From positions 86,768-150,767 of the forward strand of contig NW_019775624.1 of assembly GCF_001039355.2 (NCBI RefSeq): a DNA stretch of 64,000 bases. Direction: 5' to 3'. Shown here one piece after another: positions 8,214 to 17,145 of this stretch. A program made the position numbers and the translations under genes. How positions within the stretch are numbered: position 1 is the first letter of the stretch; every line of letters begins with the position of its first letter. The notes below the pieces were generated by a model. It had not been told where the DNA came from. It saw only the letters and a program-made list of their open reading frames with translations, and searched no databases. Origin of the DNA: Lingula anatina. Lineage: Eukaryota > Brachiopoda > Lingulata > Lingulida > Lingulidae.

Positions 8214-11200
8214 TTTGTTTGTTGGTTTTTTTGTTTAAAAATCAAATATGACTTTTGGTGACATGTGACCAAAAATTACATGGCTAGGTGACAATGGAAT
8301 TAAGACGGTACAGCAGTGACAGAGCGAAGTGACCTTCTGCTGAGCTGGCCACTTTTACATTTCTCTTTTACTTCTTTTCGTTTTGTTTGCTTCATCTTTT
8401 TAAATTGACTTACCTTTTTCTTGGTTTCTTAATTCTTTTTTTTTTTTAATTATTTTATCGAAGCCATGATGAACGCTTCTCATCTTCCCAAAACTTCTGT
8501 TTGGGATTTAAACTTACAAAATCCTTAAAACCGACGGTCTGTTCATTTTCGTCCACCGTGACTATTTGGTCTTTTTGAAACATATAGCAAAGGGACACGG
8601 TCCTTTCTTTGGTAATTCCGGAGTACTGGTGGACGTCGAAGTCGTCTGAAAGAATTAAATGTTATATTTGATATCATCATAAAAGTAACGGGAGTTTATC
8701 AAGAGCATTCAAATGCATGGGCATTGTTAATTCATCAACGAACTTGGACTGTCCAGAGTGTGTGTGTTTGTGTATGTGTGAGTGTGTGTGTGAGTGAGTG
8801 TGTGTGTGTGTGTGCGTGTGTGTGTAAAAGAGTTAGGGCGTATTCCCAGAGCTTTTAGATCGATCTATCCCCGCGGGGAGTCTCACTGGATTACTGTCAG
8901 ATAATCCGGCTTAAATGTCCGTCCCGCCTACTGCAAGCTGTAACGGGGGTAATTAACTTCCGTGCCCGCTCGGCTGACAGCTATTTAGCGTGAACCCCCA
9001 GGGAGTTAGGTCGATCTAAAGTAGATCGATCTAATCTCTGGGAATGGGGTCTAAGAAGTGTGTGTGTAATTGAGAGAGAGAGAGAGAAAGAGAGGCAGAC
9101 TCACTCACACGACTCATCTCCGCATTTTAACGGACTGACACGAATATCTTTTTTGTATTTCTCCATGTAGTCGTCAGTTGCAGTACACTGGATTTTGGCC
9201 TTTCTCTTCCCCTGTTGACGGATATCGTCGATACATATACCGTCAGGAGTACAGATGCTTCCACGTACTATTTCTATCGTTACCTTGGGGAGCAACGTGC
9301 TCCTCGGCGTCTTACTACGTCTTTCTTGCTCGTTTTCACCTGAAGATTTAAGAAACAAAAAATAAATAAATAAATACATGTAAAATCCTAGATTTCCCCT
9401 GGATAATTAGAATCAAATAAATGCCACACAATGTGCATCTTAAATTTAAAACAACGCTTTTACAAAATAAATATACGAAATATACGAACTAAATAAACTC
9501 TTTCAAATTTAATAAAGAAATGGTTTATTAAAGTGTTTTATAAATGAACAAATTGGACAACGAACAAATCATCGTCAAAACGCTTGACTGCAACTTGATT
9601 TTAGGGACCATTCCCATAACCCTATCTTACTGAGCAGGATCGCTCTATTGCCGAGGGGTTTCTCGCTAACTTGCATTTGGTTTCAGCGTAAACGAAAGTT
9701 AATCAACCCCCCCCCCCCCCCATCAGCAGCTTTAGTGGGCGTGACAGACATTTAAGCAGCTTTAACTGAATGCAGTTTAGCGAGAATCCCCTCGGAGTTA
9801 GAACGATCCTGCTAGTAAGATAGGTTTATGAGAACCCAGTCTTATTCATCAACAATGCATGCTTACGCGCAGTTCCAGATTCTGTCATCTCCACTGTGAT
9901 TTTTCTGTACATCTGCCCTTTTCTGTAGTTAAGCATACGGCGGGTGCACTGGAAGTTTGAACAAAAAACAACAATTGATCTTTGAGCATCTCTGGTTGGT
10001 ATATCTAAGGGTTCATTCCCATTGAAAAATTCGGTCTATGTAGATCGGCCCAACTCCGCGGGGACTCTCTCTGAGTGCAATTCTACTAGACTCATAGTTT
10101 CAATGGGAATGAGCTCTTATGAGTATACTGTGTACCTATCTGCTACAAAAATAGCTGATATTTCTGAGAGAAAATCTGCACCTTATCTTTTTTAAAAAGG
10201 GGGTAAAGGACTACTTGCCAGTATAACTTCTTCTTTTTTCATCAAGTCCCGCAAGCGGTCGATGACTTCTTCATGTGTCATAGTCGACGTGAAGTCGAAA
10301 TCGATTGCCAAAATTTGGTCGTATTTTCTGAAATAAAAAACACAACAAATTAAACAAACTCTAATAGAAACTATGGGGGTAAACAAGAAATTAAATGGTT
10401 TGAGATAATGGAACTTAAACTGTGAAGAACAAGAAATGAAAACGGCAGGTAGCCTACTTTCCAATTATTGCGTTTACTCTCATTATCGAGAAAACATCCC
10501 TTTGAGCGCTGTTATCGTACTATCACATACTACTGTTCAAATAGTTTAGAGTAACACTGTAGAACAAACAGAAACTGTTAATCTCTTTCGTCTCTTGATG
10601 AACCTTGCTTGATAAAAAAGACCTACTTCAATTTCAATTTCTTTGCCAGGGTGCCCTTCGTCCCCGAGGAGCGCCGTACGAAGTGATACCAGGTGGCCTC
10701 ACCCGCCTTTCTGTAGCTCTTGATGAGGAGAGCGCCGTGATTAGTGTCCGCGGCGTCCACCAGGTGGACTCTAGCTTCTTGGTGAAAGTCCAACTGGAAA
10801 GATAATTTACGGGAACTTACGTACATTGTTTTAACAGAGCAAGTCTGTGCGTAGCTGATGTAAATGAGATATATGCGCAATAATTACTACAAAGTTCTAA
10901 GCTGAGGGGATGGAAGGGGGGGCGAAAACAAAATTAGCCCATTAAATTACCACGTACCATTTTTAAAAGCACCTGTTACACAGTGGCAGTGACCCTCTTG
11001 CAAAGAGTTTTTAGAGTTCCATGAAAACTCATCCTGTACTATATGTATATACTCATGTGCACCCTCTATAATAGGCACAATTGACATAGAACCAAATGAC
11101 CGTCTATGTAGGGCCTATGTATCTAAGGACATTTCTGTGAATATCTTGTGAAAAATCAATCTGTGGCCCTGGTAGAGGGTGGCTTTATGTGTACCGTGTC

Positions 11201-11965
11201 CAGTAGCAGCAGGGCTACTATGTAGTACTTAGTAGGACGTTCGGGGCCATCCATTTTTATCAACGTCATTTTTTTTATCAACAAGTCTACAAAGAGAAGC
11301 GTTTTCTCGCACCCTCTCCCCCATTCAGAAATGCATTTACCCCCCCCCCCCCCACCTCCCAGCGCACGGGTTGTAGACTTGTGACAATGGTGATAAAAAT
11401 GGATGACCCCTTACAAGCACCCGCCACCAGGGTGGCAGTTATTATTATGCGAACATTTTCGCTGAGGCAGTACAGAGAATAACCGTGCATTTATACGTGA
11501 ATATCTAATGAAAAATCAACCTGTGAGGGTCGACTGTGATCCTTACAGTGAACGGCAGAGGCTTGCTGATAATAGATAGATATAAGAGTTTTTAGAGACC
11601 TCTGATACTCAGGGGAACTTGACAAGGCCAATCCCCTTTTTCTTCCGATCAGTTTCCCCCTTTACCTTATCACCACCAGCTGGCTGTCTCCCCCTCCCTC
11701 CGCAACATAAACCTCCAAACAATCTCGCCAAACAAGAAGCGGGGAGCGCTGCGTCTGTCTCCTCTAAGTGCACATTCCGGCTGGCTAGCCACTCACGGCG
11801 CGTCGGTTCGGACAGCGCTCGCTCCAACTGTGGCGGTTGAGGCTGACGCCGCAGATGTCGCTTGATTTGCCGGTTGTTTGTGCCTCGCGCCTGACCCTGT
11901 CGTTGACTAAGTGGGGCTACTCCTCTCCCTGGACGATTTTGATTGCGAGACGCAGATTGGGACAT
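7420..11965 (-). CDS. Interleukin-1/IL-18-like protein, eight exons
   Basis: Eight minus-strand exons join with matching phases: 11965-11666, 10793-10627, 10327-10219, 9948-9867, 9339-9109, 8645-8518, 8164-8047 and 7823-7420. They give 512 residues and no signal peptide. Residues 1-100 are basic and Arg/Gln-rich and resemble the neighbouring paralogue. Residues about 240-415 look like an IL-1-family beta-trefoil. At 372-384 is FESLKYPGRYVAC, close to the family signature F-x-S-x(3)-P-x(2)-Y and to the FES...G-F-x-AC stretch of IL-18. Before it, VSLCYMF, QIVTV and TVGFKDF follow in the order of IL-18 strands. After it come FDILLVEKN and IEFQQF. Residues 420-475 are Ser-rich. IL-1 cytokines are usually made as cytosolic pro-proteins without signal peptide, which fits. 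FGF is the other trefoil candidate but lacks this signature. Family assignment is inference from motif and order; the exon chain itself is firm. Confidence 0.6.
7994..8041. repeat. (ATT)n microsatellite
   Basis: Uninterrupted ATT repeat in the last intron of the IL-1-like gene, ending next to the exon 7 donor. Confidence 0.9.
8047..8164 (-). CDS. IL-1-like gene exon 7
   Basis: Acceptor ttgtag, donor gtatat; phase 0 in, phase 1 out. It encodes EDKSKCDLENLDLREA, then PWLFLTRRVRD and RTFESLKYP, the core of the IL-1/IL-18 signature. It is flanked by an (ATTT)n tract upstream and an (ATT)n tract downstream, and is easily missed because the plus-strand reading frames over it are repeat-driven. Confidence 0.7.
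8176..8216. repeat. (ATTT)n microsatellite
   Basis: Perfect tetranucleotide run just upstream (on the minus strand) of the exon 7 acceptor of the IL-1-like gene. Confidence 0.9.
8518..8645 (-). CDS. IL-1-like gene exon 6
   Basis: Acceptor ctttcag, donor gtaagt; phase 1 in, phase 0 out. It encodes DFDVHQYSGITKERTVSLCY, then MFQKDQIVTVDENEQTVGFK. The alternating hydrophobic pattern fits consecutive beta strands and corresponds in order to IL-18 strands. Confidence 0.7.
8759..8824. repeat. (GT)n microsatellite
   Basis: Interrupted GT tract in the intron between exons 5 and 6 of the IL-1-like gene, next to a MITE. Confidence 0.85.
8836..9051. mobile_element. AGATCGATCTA-type MITE
   Basis: The ends are gggcgtattcccagag and ctctgggaatggggt with AGATCGATCTA on both sides. 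The core has GTCCCGCCTACT and GGGGGTAATTAACTT. It is inserted in an intron of the IL-1-like gene. Confidence 0.85.
9109..9339 (-). CDS. IL-1-like gene exon 5
   Basis: Acceptor cttcag, donor gtgagt; phase 1 in and out. It encodes a basic linker (ENEQERRSKTPRST) and then VTIEIVRGSICTPDGICIDD and KRKAKIQCTA, proposed here as the first strands of the beta-trefoil. Confidence 0.75.
9604..9841. mobile_element. Related MITE, subfamily with TGAGCAGGATCGCTC end
   Basis: The ends are gggaccattcccata and tatgagaacccagtc, with an inverted GGATCG/CGATCC pair inside. The core carries CTTTAGTGGGCGTGACAGAC and a poly-C run at 9703-9720. It shares layout and outer ends with the main family but has a diverged interior. 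Other members are at 15123-15357 and 48854-49062. Confidence 0.75.
9867..9948 (-). CDS. IL-1-like gene exon 4
   Basis: 82 bases, acceptor cttccag, donor gtaagc; phase 0 in, phase 1 out. It encodes CTRRMLNYRKGQMYRK and ITVEMTESGTA. It is too short for a standalone ORF search, but its phase matches both neighbours. Confidence 0.65.
10009..10116. mobile_element. Short inverted-repeat element (CATTCCCATTGAAA ends)
   Basis: Ends ggttcattcccattgaaa and tttcaatgggaatga are inverse. The inside has TCGGTCTATGTAGATCGG, shared with the larger element near 13066. It is probably an internally deleted member of the same group. Confidence 0.6.
10219..10327 (-). CDS. IL-1-like gene exon 3 (GC-AG intron follows)
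   Basis: Acceptor atttcag; it encodes KYDQILAIDFDFTSTMTHEE and then VIDRLRDLMKKEEVIL. The only exit that keeps the frame to exon 4 is CTG|gcaagt, a GC donor with otherwise perfect consensus. Phase 2 in, phase 0 out. Confidence 0.65.
10627..10793 (-). CDS. IL-1-like gene exon 2
   Basis: Acceptor ctttccag, donor gtaggt; phase 0 in, phase 2 out, the same phases as exon 2 of the paralogue at 14654-14811. It encodes LDFHQEARVHLVDAADTNHG, then ALLIKSYRKAGEATWYHFVR and a lysine-rich end. Confidence 0.7.
11020..11550. repeat. Nested dispersed repeats in intron 1 of the IL-1-like gene
   Basis: An inverted-repeat element (about 11235-11415) starts GGGGCCATCCATTTTTATCA and ends with the inverse, TGATAAAAATGGATGACCCC. 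It has inner arms ACAAGTCTACAA and TTGTAGACTTGT and poly-C at about 11340-11353. It interrupts a dispersed repeat marked by GTGAAAAATCAATCTGTGG, which recurs at about 24470. The rest of the intron holds nothing I can identify. Confidence 0.55.
11666..11965 (-). CDS. IL-1-like gene exon 1
   Basis: ATG at 11965, donor AAG|gtaaag, exactly 100 codons, phase 0 out. It is a basic, Gln/Arg-rich region with HLRRQPQPPQLERALSEPTR and ALPASCLARLFGGLCC. The first motif and the SCL motif recur in the first exon of the paralogue at 15496-15780. The start is chosen as the only upstream ATG in this frame before the CCAAT-poor 5' flank. Confidence 0.7.
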
Positions 11966-11999
11966 TTTATTTTATCCCCAATGCCTTTTTCCTTTAGAA

Positions 12000-12900
12000 G
12001 AATACACTCCACAAAGCCTTCGGTGGTACAAACGTACTAAGAAATAATAACAAAAGAAACTCGATCCAAAGTGATACCACGGGAAAATAGTCACGCACAC
12101 CGCGTACAAGCTGGCACGACTGGTATGTTACCCCACCAGGTTTACAATGAGAGCAGCGTGGCAATGTCGACTGTCTTAAATGAACCCTTGGAAATTCAGG
12201 AAGAGATGCGATTGAACTTCCTTATTAACCATGCAGTTTCACAGTGCACACACACACAGTCTTATCAGTTTATGAAGAAAGCGTCGATGGACTCTCCTAT
12301 ATCGGTTCTATTGTCAATGAAAAGGTGTGAGTCACCGACGTCCCATTTACTATATAACCACCAAAGGTGAGCGTGGCGCACATTAAATTGCTGGGTAGGC
12401 TATGTCACTCTGGTTTTCCCAGTCACATGAGTCCTAGGTATTTCCAGCTTCGAGTACACCGCACCTTCTTTTTTTTTCAAAATTAAATGTCTCTACTGTG
12501 CTCGTACGCGTGCACGCTTAATAATCCAGAAAACATAAACAAGAGTGCTGCAGACAAACAACTCAAGCTAGAGTCCAAGGTCACATGGGCGATTAAAATC
12601 TAGAATTTTATACGTTTAATGCGTAAAACCAATAATATATTAATAAAGTTAAAAAAGAAACAAGATTTTTTATGCAGAGTACTGCTTAAGTCCCTTTAAA
12701 CGACTTTGGCCGGTACCGCATCAAGCCCAAGATCATTCGGTCTTTTAGAACTTTTGTAAAGCCAGCCCCCGCCGCATGTGATTTTAAACAATGTTGACGT
12801 GGAAGAAAACTACTTTTATCAACTGGGGAGTGATTTGACTAGGACCCGAAGGACGTTACCAAACCAGGTTTATAATCGCTGAATACTGTTGGCAGGGCGG
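12000..12900. other. Upstream flank of the IL-1-like gene, no gene seen
   Basis: It should contain the promoter of the minus-strand gene, but I find no clear TATA box. The ORF over 12071-12370 has no family resemblance and no splice context. Confidence 0.5.
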
Positions 12901-13064
12901 TCCTCCCTGCCACCCCACCCCCACCCCCCACGAAGTGGCGAAGTAAACTTCCTTGTTAGCCAACGTCGCTTGGTGAGCGGGGGTGTCACTTCTTCCGCTC
13001 GCTACTGCCCTTGGTCAAGCCAAGGAAATTACATAGATACACTTCCTTGGTCAAGCTTATCTTA

Positions 13065-13770
13065 GGAAATATTCCCATAGACCTCATTTCCAATGACACA
13101 ATCGGTCTACGTGGATCGACCCAACTCCATCTGCAGGAACTCTCGATGACTGCAATCAGCTTACCTGAGTAACACCCCTCCTCTTGTTTCCAACGCACCT
13201 GCATCACCAGCTTTTCTGCATTTTACTCAACGTCGGAAGGAGGCGTGTCATTCAGTTAAGCTGGGTCGGAGTTGGATCGATCCACGTAGACCGATGGTGT
13301 CTATGGGTGCATTCTCATAAATTTTAGATCGATCTATCCCCGTGAGGAGTCTTACTAGATTACTGTCAGATAATCCGGCTTAAATGCCCGTCCCGCCTAC
13401 TACAAGCTGTAAGGGGGTAATTAACTTTCGTACCCACTCGGCTGACAGCTATTTAGCGTGAACCCTCAGGGAGTTAGGTCGATCTAATCGGATCGATCTT
13501 ATCTCTGGGAATGGTGTCTATGGGAATGGGGTCATACATATAAACACTGGACTACGTGGGTTGGTCTTCGGGGGCTCTAGTTAGGTGCAATCAGCTTAAC
13601 TGCATGACGCACCTCCTTGAGTAGCTATAGAGGGTAATTAACAACAATTACTCTAGCTGCTCAAGGAGGGGTGTCAGACAATAAAGCGAATTCCTCTGAT
13701 TACACTTAGCGATAATCCCCGCAGAGTTTGGCTGATATATGTAGCCCGATGGTGTATGTGGAAATAGGGT
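13065..13770. mobile_element. Cluster of three adjacent or nested MITEs
   Basis: Three blocks follow each other: about 13065-13312 (ATTCCCATAGACC with ATCGGTCTACGTGGATCGAC and its inverse), 13306-13518 (main AGATCGATCTA family), and 13519-13770 (ACTACGTGGGTTGGTCTTCG and a diverged inverse). Shared outer sequence such as tctatggg(a/t) suggests later elements inserted at the ends of earlier ones. Confidence 0.65.
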
Positions 13771-13775
13771 CTTAG

Positions 13776-14003
13776 ACCCCATTCCCTTAAATTTTAGATC
13801 GATCTATCCCTGTGGGGAGTCCCACTAGATTACTGTCAGCTTAGCCGGCTTTTAAAAGCGTGTGTCCCGCCTACTAAAAGCTGTAAGGGGATAATTAACT
13901 ATGGTGCGCGCTCGGCTGACTGCAAAATTAGCGTGAACCCCCAGGGAGTTAGGTCGATCTAAATCTGAATCTCTGGATCGATCTAAATCTCTGGGAATGC
14001 ACC
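13776..14003. mobile_element. AGATCGATCTA-type MITE with CTTAG target duplication
   Basis: Element ACCCCATTCCCTTAAATTTT...CTCTGGGAATGCACC, 228 bases. It is flanked by direct CTTAG at 13771-13775 and 14004-14008. Its right end supplies the last codons and stop of the paralogue gene at 13983-15780. Confidence 0.75.
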
Positions 14004-14283
14004 CTTAGAATCTATATTTTGACAGCTTAGGAAGCGACTCGCCTCCCTTGTATTTTCGTTAATATGCTTCAACCGTTCTAAAATTCTGAAACTGGGAATT
14101 TTTTCCAATATGGGGAAAACACTTGTAATTAGATATCTCGTGACATGTAAGCACTGAATTTCCCAGGCGCTCTGGCTCGATTGCCAATTATAGCAAACGA
14201 CAACACCCTGTTTATTATTGTAATCGACTCCCCAAAGCACGTGCTTGGTTCTATTTATAGCACAGCGGAATTCCCCTTTACAC
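13983..14283 (-). CDS. Paralogue exon 3, ending in a MITE
   Basis: Acceptor ttgtacag. The frame stays open 100 codons and ends KGAFPEI and TAG; the final residues are read from the MITE terminus (GGTGCATTCCCAGAGATT). A missed donor before the MITE is possible. Confidence 0.4.
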
Positions 14284-15018
14284 CTGTACAAAAGGTACGT
14301 GCCTGATTCATCTCACACGGGACAAAGTTTCCAAATGATTTTTTCACACACTCTCTCAGACACCATTTCCAGAGATTAGATCGATCTACTTTAGATCGAC
14401 CTAACTCCCTGGGGGTTCACGCTAAATAGCTGTCAGCCGAGCGGACACGAAAGTTAATTACCCCCTTACAGCTTGTAGTAGGCGGGACGGACATTTAAGC
14501 CGGATTATCTGACAGTAATCTAGTGAGACTCCCCGCGGGGATAGATCGATCTAAAAGCTCTGGGAATACAGCCCTAAGTGTCAATCCTCACATAGCACTC
14601 AGGATACTTCCGTTACACCACTCCAACCCTTTCTTTCTTTGTTGAGCATACACTTATTATATATCGCGTATCCTCTTTTGTTCTTAGAGTTTTTTTTATT
14701 GCACTCATAGACCTTATCTAGATTGAACAATACAAGCTCGTGACGCGTCCCGTGAGTTAAATATAGTACATGCGTGTACCCAGGTTTCAGTGAAATACGC
14801 ATGAACAGATCCTGTAAAACGTACCTGTAAAACGCTTTAGTGATCAATAAAGATATATTAGTGTAAGTAAGTAATAAAGACGTGGACTTCCATGACGAAA
14901 GGGAATTTCCAACCAAGACTATATCGAGAAACACGGGAATTCTTATGGAAACACCAGGTGACTTTTTTGTTACTTATGACACAGCCAATTAGGTTGAAAA
15001 GCTAACACCTGTATACCA

Positions 15019-15057
<39 letters not shown>

Positions 15058-15780
15058 GAGAAAAACTGGACAGACGAAGCAATTTTCCATCCCTGTGCCT
15101 TATAAATAATAAAATCGTCTTTGGGACTGTTCCCAGACCCTACCGCACTAACTGCGGATCGATCTATCTCCGAGGGGATTCTCACTTAATTGCAATCATC
15201 TTAAGCGGCTTAGATGTCAGTCACGCCTGCTGAAGCTGCTAGGGGGGAATTAATTATCGTTTAGCACGTAAGCCGCTTAAACTGAATGCAATATGGCCAG
15301 AAATCCCTCGGAGATGGATCGATCCAAATAGATCGTTCTAGGTATGGGAACCCAGTCCTAGTCTCTTAATTGTTTTCCATTGTTTTCCATCTGTCGAGCA
15401 ATGGGAGACATTTTTCCTACCCCCACCCCTTAAAAAAAACAAATTCCTGGATCTGCTAGAAGATATAAAGTTGACAAAAAACCCTTATGTCTCACCTGAT
15501 TATTTCGCTTGAAACCCCAAACTTTGCGCGAAGTGAAGAAATCATAAACCCAGACAAGACAACTTGGAGACGTAACGAAATCCACCTCATCATCCTGCTG
15601 ATAAAATCCCAACTCTATTCCCGTTCTTCTGGAAACCACGCGTTCCAGCTGCGGTTGTTTTTGTCTTCTAAGATGTCGATGGACTTGGAGTTCTCTTTTT
15701 GAGCGATGCTGTCTGGTGGATCCCGTGGGTGGGCGGTCTTCTTGGTGTTGTGCGACAGTTATTTGTGAAATCTTACTCAT
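13983..15780 (-). CDS. Truncated paralogue of the IL-1-like gene, three exons
   Basis: Exons 15780-15496, 14811-14654 and 14283-13983 join in frame to 247 residues. Exon 1 shares with the neighbouring gene the block HLRRQKQPQLERVVSRRT and a Ser-Cys-Leu motif, and both first exons end in phase 0. Both second exons run from phase 0 to phase 2 and are similar in length (158 and 167 bases). The third exon encodes KGEFRCAINRTKHVLWGVDY and VVVCYNW. It then runs into a MITE, where the stop codon falls. No IL-1 signature is present, so only the N-terminal half is retained. It may be a short family member, a decaying copy, or its first exon may serve as an alternative start for the downstream gene. 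I do not know its function. Confidence 0.45.
14358..14573. mobile_element. AGATCGATCTA-type MITE, reverse orientation
   Basis: The ends are caccatttccagagattAGATCGATCTA and ATAGATCGATCTAAAAGCTCTGGGAATACAGCC in split form, followed by CTAAG. It sits in the intron between exons 2 and 3 of the paralogue. Confidence 0.8.
14654..14811 (-). CDS. Paralogue exon 2
   Basis: Acceptor cgttttacag, donor gtgtat, phase 0 in and phase 2 out. It encodes DLFMRISLKPGYTHVLYLTH, then ELVLFNLDKVYECNKKN. A nearer tttacag 11 bases upstream would give the wrong phase. Confidence 0.45.
15020..15057. repeat. (AAT)n microsatellite
   Basis: Pure trinucleotide run in the first intron of the paralogue. Confidence 0.9.
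15123..15357. mobile_element. MITE, subfamily of 9604-9841
   Basis: The ends are gggactgttcccagacc and ggtatgggaacccagtc. The interior has GCGGATCGATCTATCTC and its inverse, and the AGTCACGCCTGCTGAAGCTG core. It lies in intron 1 of the paralogue. Confidence 0.75.
15496..15780 (-). CDS. Paralogue exon 1
   Basis: ATG at 15780, donor CAG|gtgaga, 95 codons, phase 0 out. Its resemblance to 11666-11965 lies mainly in HLRRQ-x-QP-x-QLER and in the S-C-L motif before a hydrophobic stretch (SCLVWVYDFF). Confidence 0.6.
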
Positions 15781-16081
15781 ATTTATTGCTAAACACCGAA
15801 ACCGTTTCGATTTACACCATAAGGCCTACATGCATACTATCTGCTATGCTGATTCAACTAAAAGTCTTACACTCCTGGTACTCAGTCCTATCTGTGACCT
15901 TGAAAAGTTCCTTGTGAATAAACAAAACGCATAGCACGATAACAATTTTAAATAGCTTCCACAATCAGGAAAAAACGCTTGTGCACACATAGATTACCGC
16001 AGCGTTATCTGTTATGTCAACTCGTAGGCTCGCTACTGTGATCCGAACAACGTGTTGCATTTATGAATACAAAACGTGATC

Positions 16082-16082
16082 N
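16082..16082. other. Single-N contig junction
   Basis: TGTTGCATTTATGAATACAA and the bases after it occur on both sides of the N (about 16051 and 16083), so the two contig ends overlap and were not merged. Confidence 0.75.
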
Positions 16083-16246
16083 TGTTGCATTTATGAATAC
16101 AAAACGAGACTGTCTGTATATTTTAACGCTTGGTCAGAAAAAAGTGTTTGTACTCTGATTACGCCACAGGACTTAAATAAAGCAAGCTAGTTTTTCTCAG
16201 TGTCAAGAAATAACCCCTGCCGTTCAGGTATTCGATACGTGATTCT

Positions 16247-16256
16247 GGGATTTTCC
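16247..16256. promoter_or_regulatory. NF-kappaB-like site GGGATTTTCC
   Basis: An exact match to the kappaB consensus GGGRNWYYCC, 467 bases upstream of the paralogue's start codon. Such a site would suit an inducible immune gene, but one 10-base match can arise by chance. Confidence 0.25.
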
Positions 16257-16604
16257 AGCAAAAATGACGCCCTGTGTTATTTCGAAATTTCTCTTTGATG
16301 GGGAAAAATTACCTTTTTTTATCCCGACGCAAATGGAAAAATTCACAATTTTTTATATCTACGTGAAAGATGCATATCAACCCAAGTCAAATTATTGTTT
16401 TATTTATATATAAAGTTTTATTCGTCCAAAGTTCAAGCAAATGTCAGCACAGTATTTCAAATGCCCATTTCAATAATTTGTACGTATATAAAGACACTGC
16501 AAAATGTAGTTATGTTATTTGCCGAAAAATGATAGTTGTACAGATTTTTTTTTCTGTGTACTTTGTGTTTTACTGATTGGAGGCAAATTAAGCAGGTAAA
16601 ATTT

Positions 16605-16790
16605 TAGACCAGTTTCACACACACACACACCACACAAGGCTTAGTTGACAAGGATTTCTATGAGAGTGCTGTTACAGGGTCCCCTGACACCCCCTAAATC
16701 CGCCACTGCTCCTGATAGGGTAAGATGTACTCATGTAACGTTGGTAATTAAATTGTCAGCCAGGGAACGTCTTTTTTTTTTTTTTTTTTT
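16605..16790. repeat. Dispersed repeat with AGGATTTC...GTGCTGTTACA
   Basis: It shares AGTTGAC(A/T)AGGATTTC, GAGAGTGCTGTTACA, TGATAGGGTAAG and GCCAGGGAAC with 24027-24200 and, inverted, with 48718-48853. This copy has an extra insertion (CCCCTGACACCCCCTAAATC). It ends in a poly-T and GT tract. Confidence 0.6.
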
Positions 16791-16839
16791 TTTTGTACGT
16801 GTGTGTGTGTGTAGCCAGGAGTTTGAAAGAGCAGATCTT

Positions 16840-17145
16840 AAAAGGATAATAACAATGCATGTTGGCCAAAAAATGAAATTTCCCTTATCAACCAATGGTT
16901 AAATAATCCATTTCTACATTCAGAGTTAGTCCCTGTTTTTTTCTAAAAAGTTTGTTTTTTGTAATAATATCTTAAGAGATTATTACAGAGTATAGCCATC
17001 TATGGAGGTCACGTGGTCCAATGACAACCACAGATTTTAGATCAATTGCTATAACGGCCGTTTTTTGTGGTAAAATAGAATATACTCTGTTTCTATGGGT
17101 TGTTTACAATGTATTCAATGTGAAAAATAGATCTCATACCATGAG
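16840..17145. mobile_element. Copy of the repeat at 18578-18922, inverted
   Basis: Blocks AAAAGGATAATAAC, TTGGCCAAAAAATGAAATTT, CAGAGTTAGTCCCTGTTTTT and TCTTAAGAGAT match the reverse complement of 18580-18905. Two members of one element family face each other across the MRPL53 3' end. Confidence 0.6.

Noticed and set aside
7939-8261. Ile/Leu-rich plus-strand ORFs over 7939-8261
   Set aside because: Driven by ATT and ATTT repeats; the only real coding here is the minus-strand exon 8047-8164.
11619-11840. Plus-strand ORF opposite exon 1 of the IL-1-like gene
   Set aside because: Shadow of the minus-strand exon, which has the splice donor, phase match and paralogue.
7420-11965. FGF-family assignment for the trefoil-like protein
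   Set aside because: FGFs share the fold, but the FES-x(3)-P-x(2)-Y signature and strand order match IL-1/IL-18 better, and FGF core motifs are not visible.
12071-12370. 99-residue plus-strand ORF upstream of the IL-1-like gene
   Set aside because: No family resemblance, low-complexity stretches, no matching splice partners; length is within chance for this base composition.
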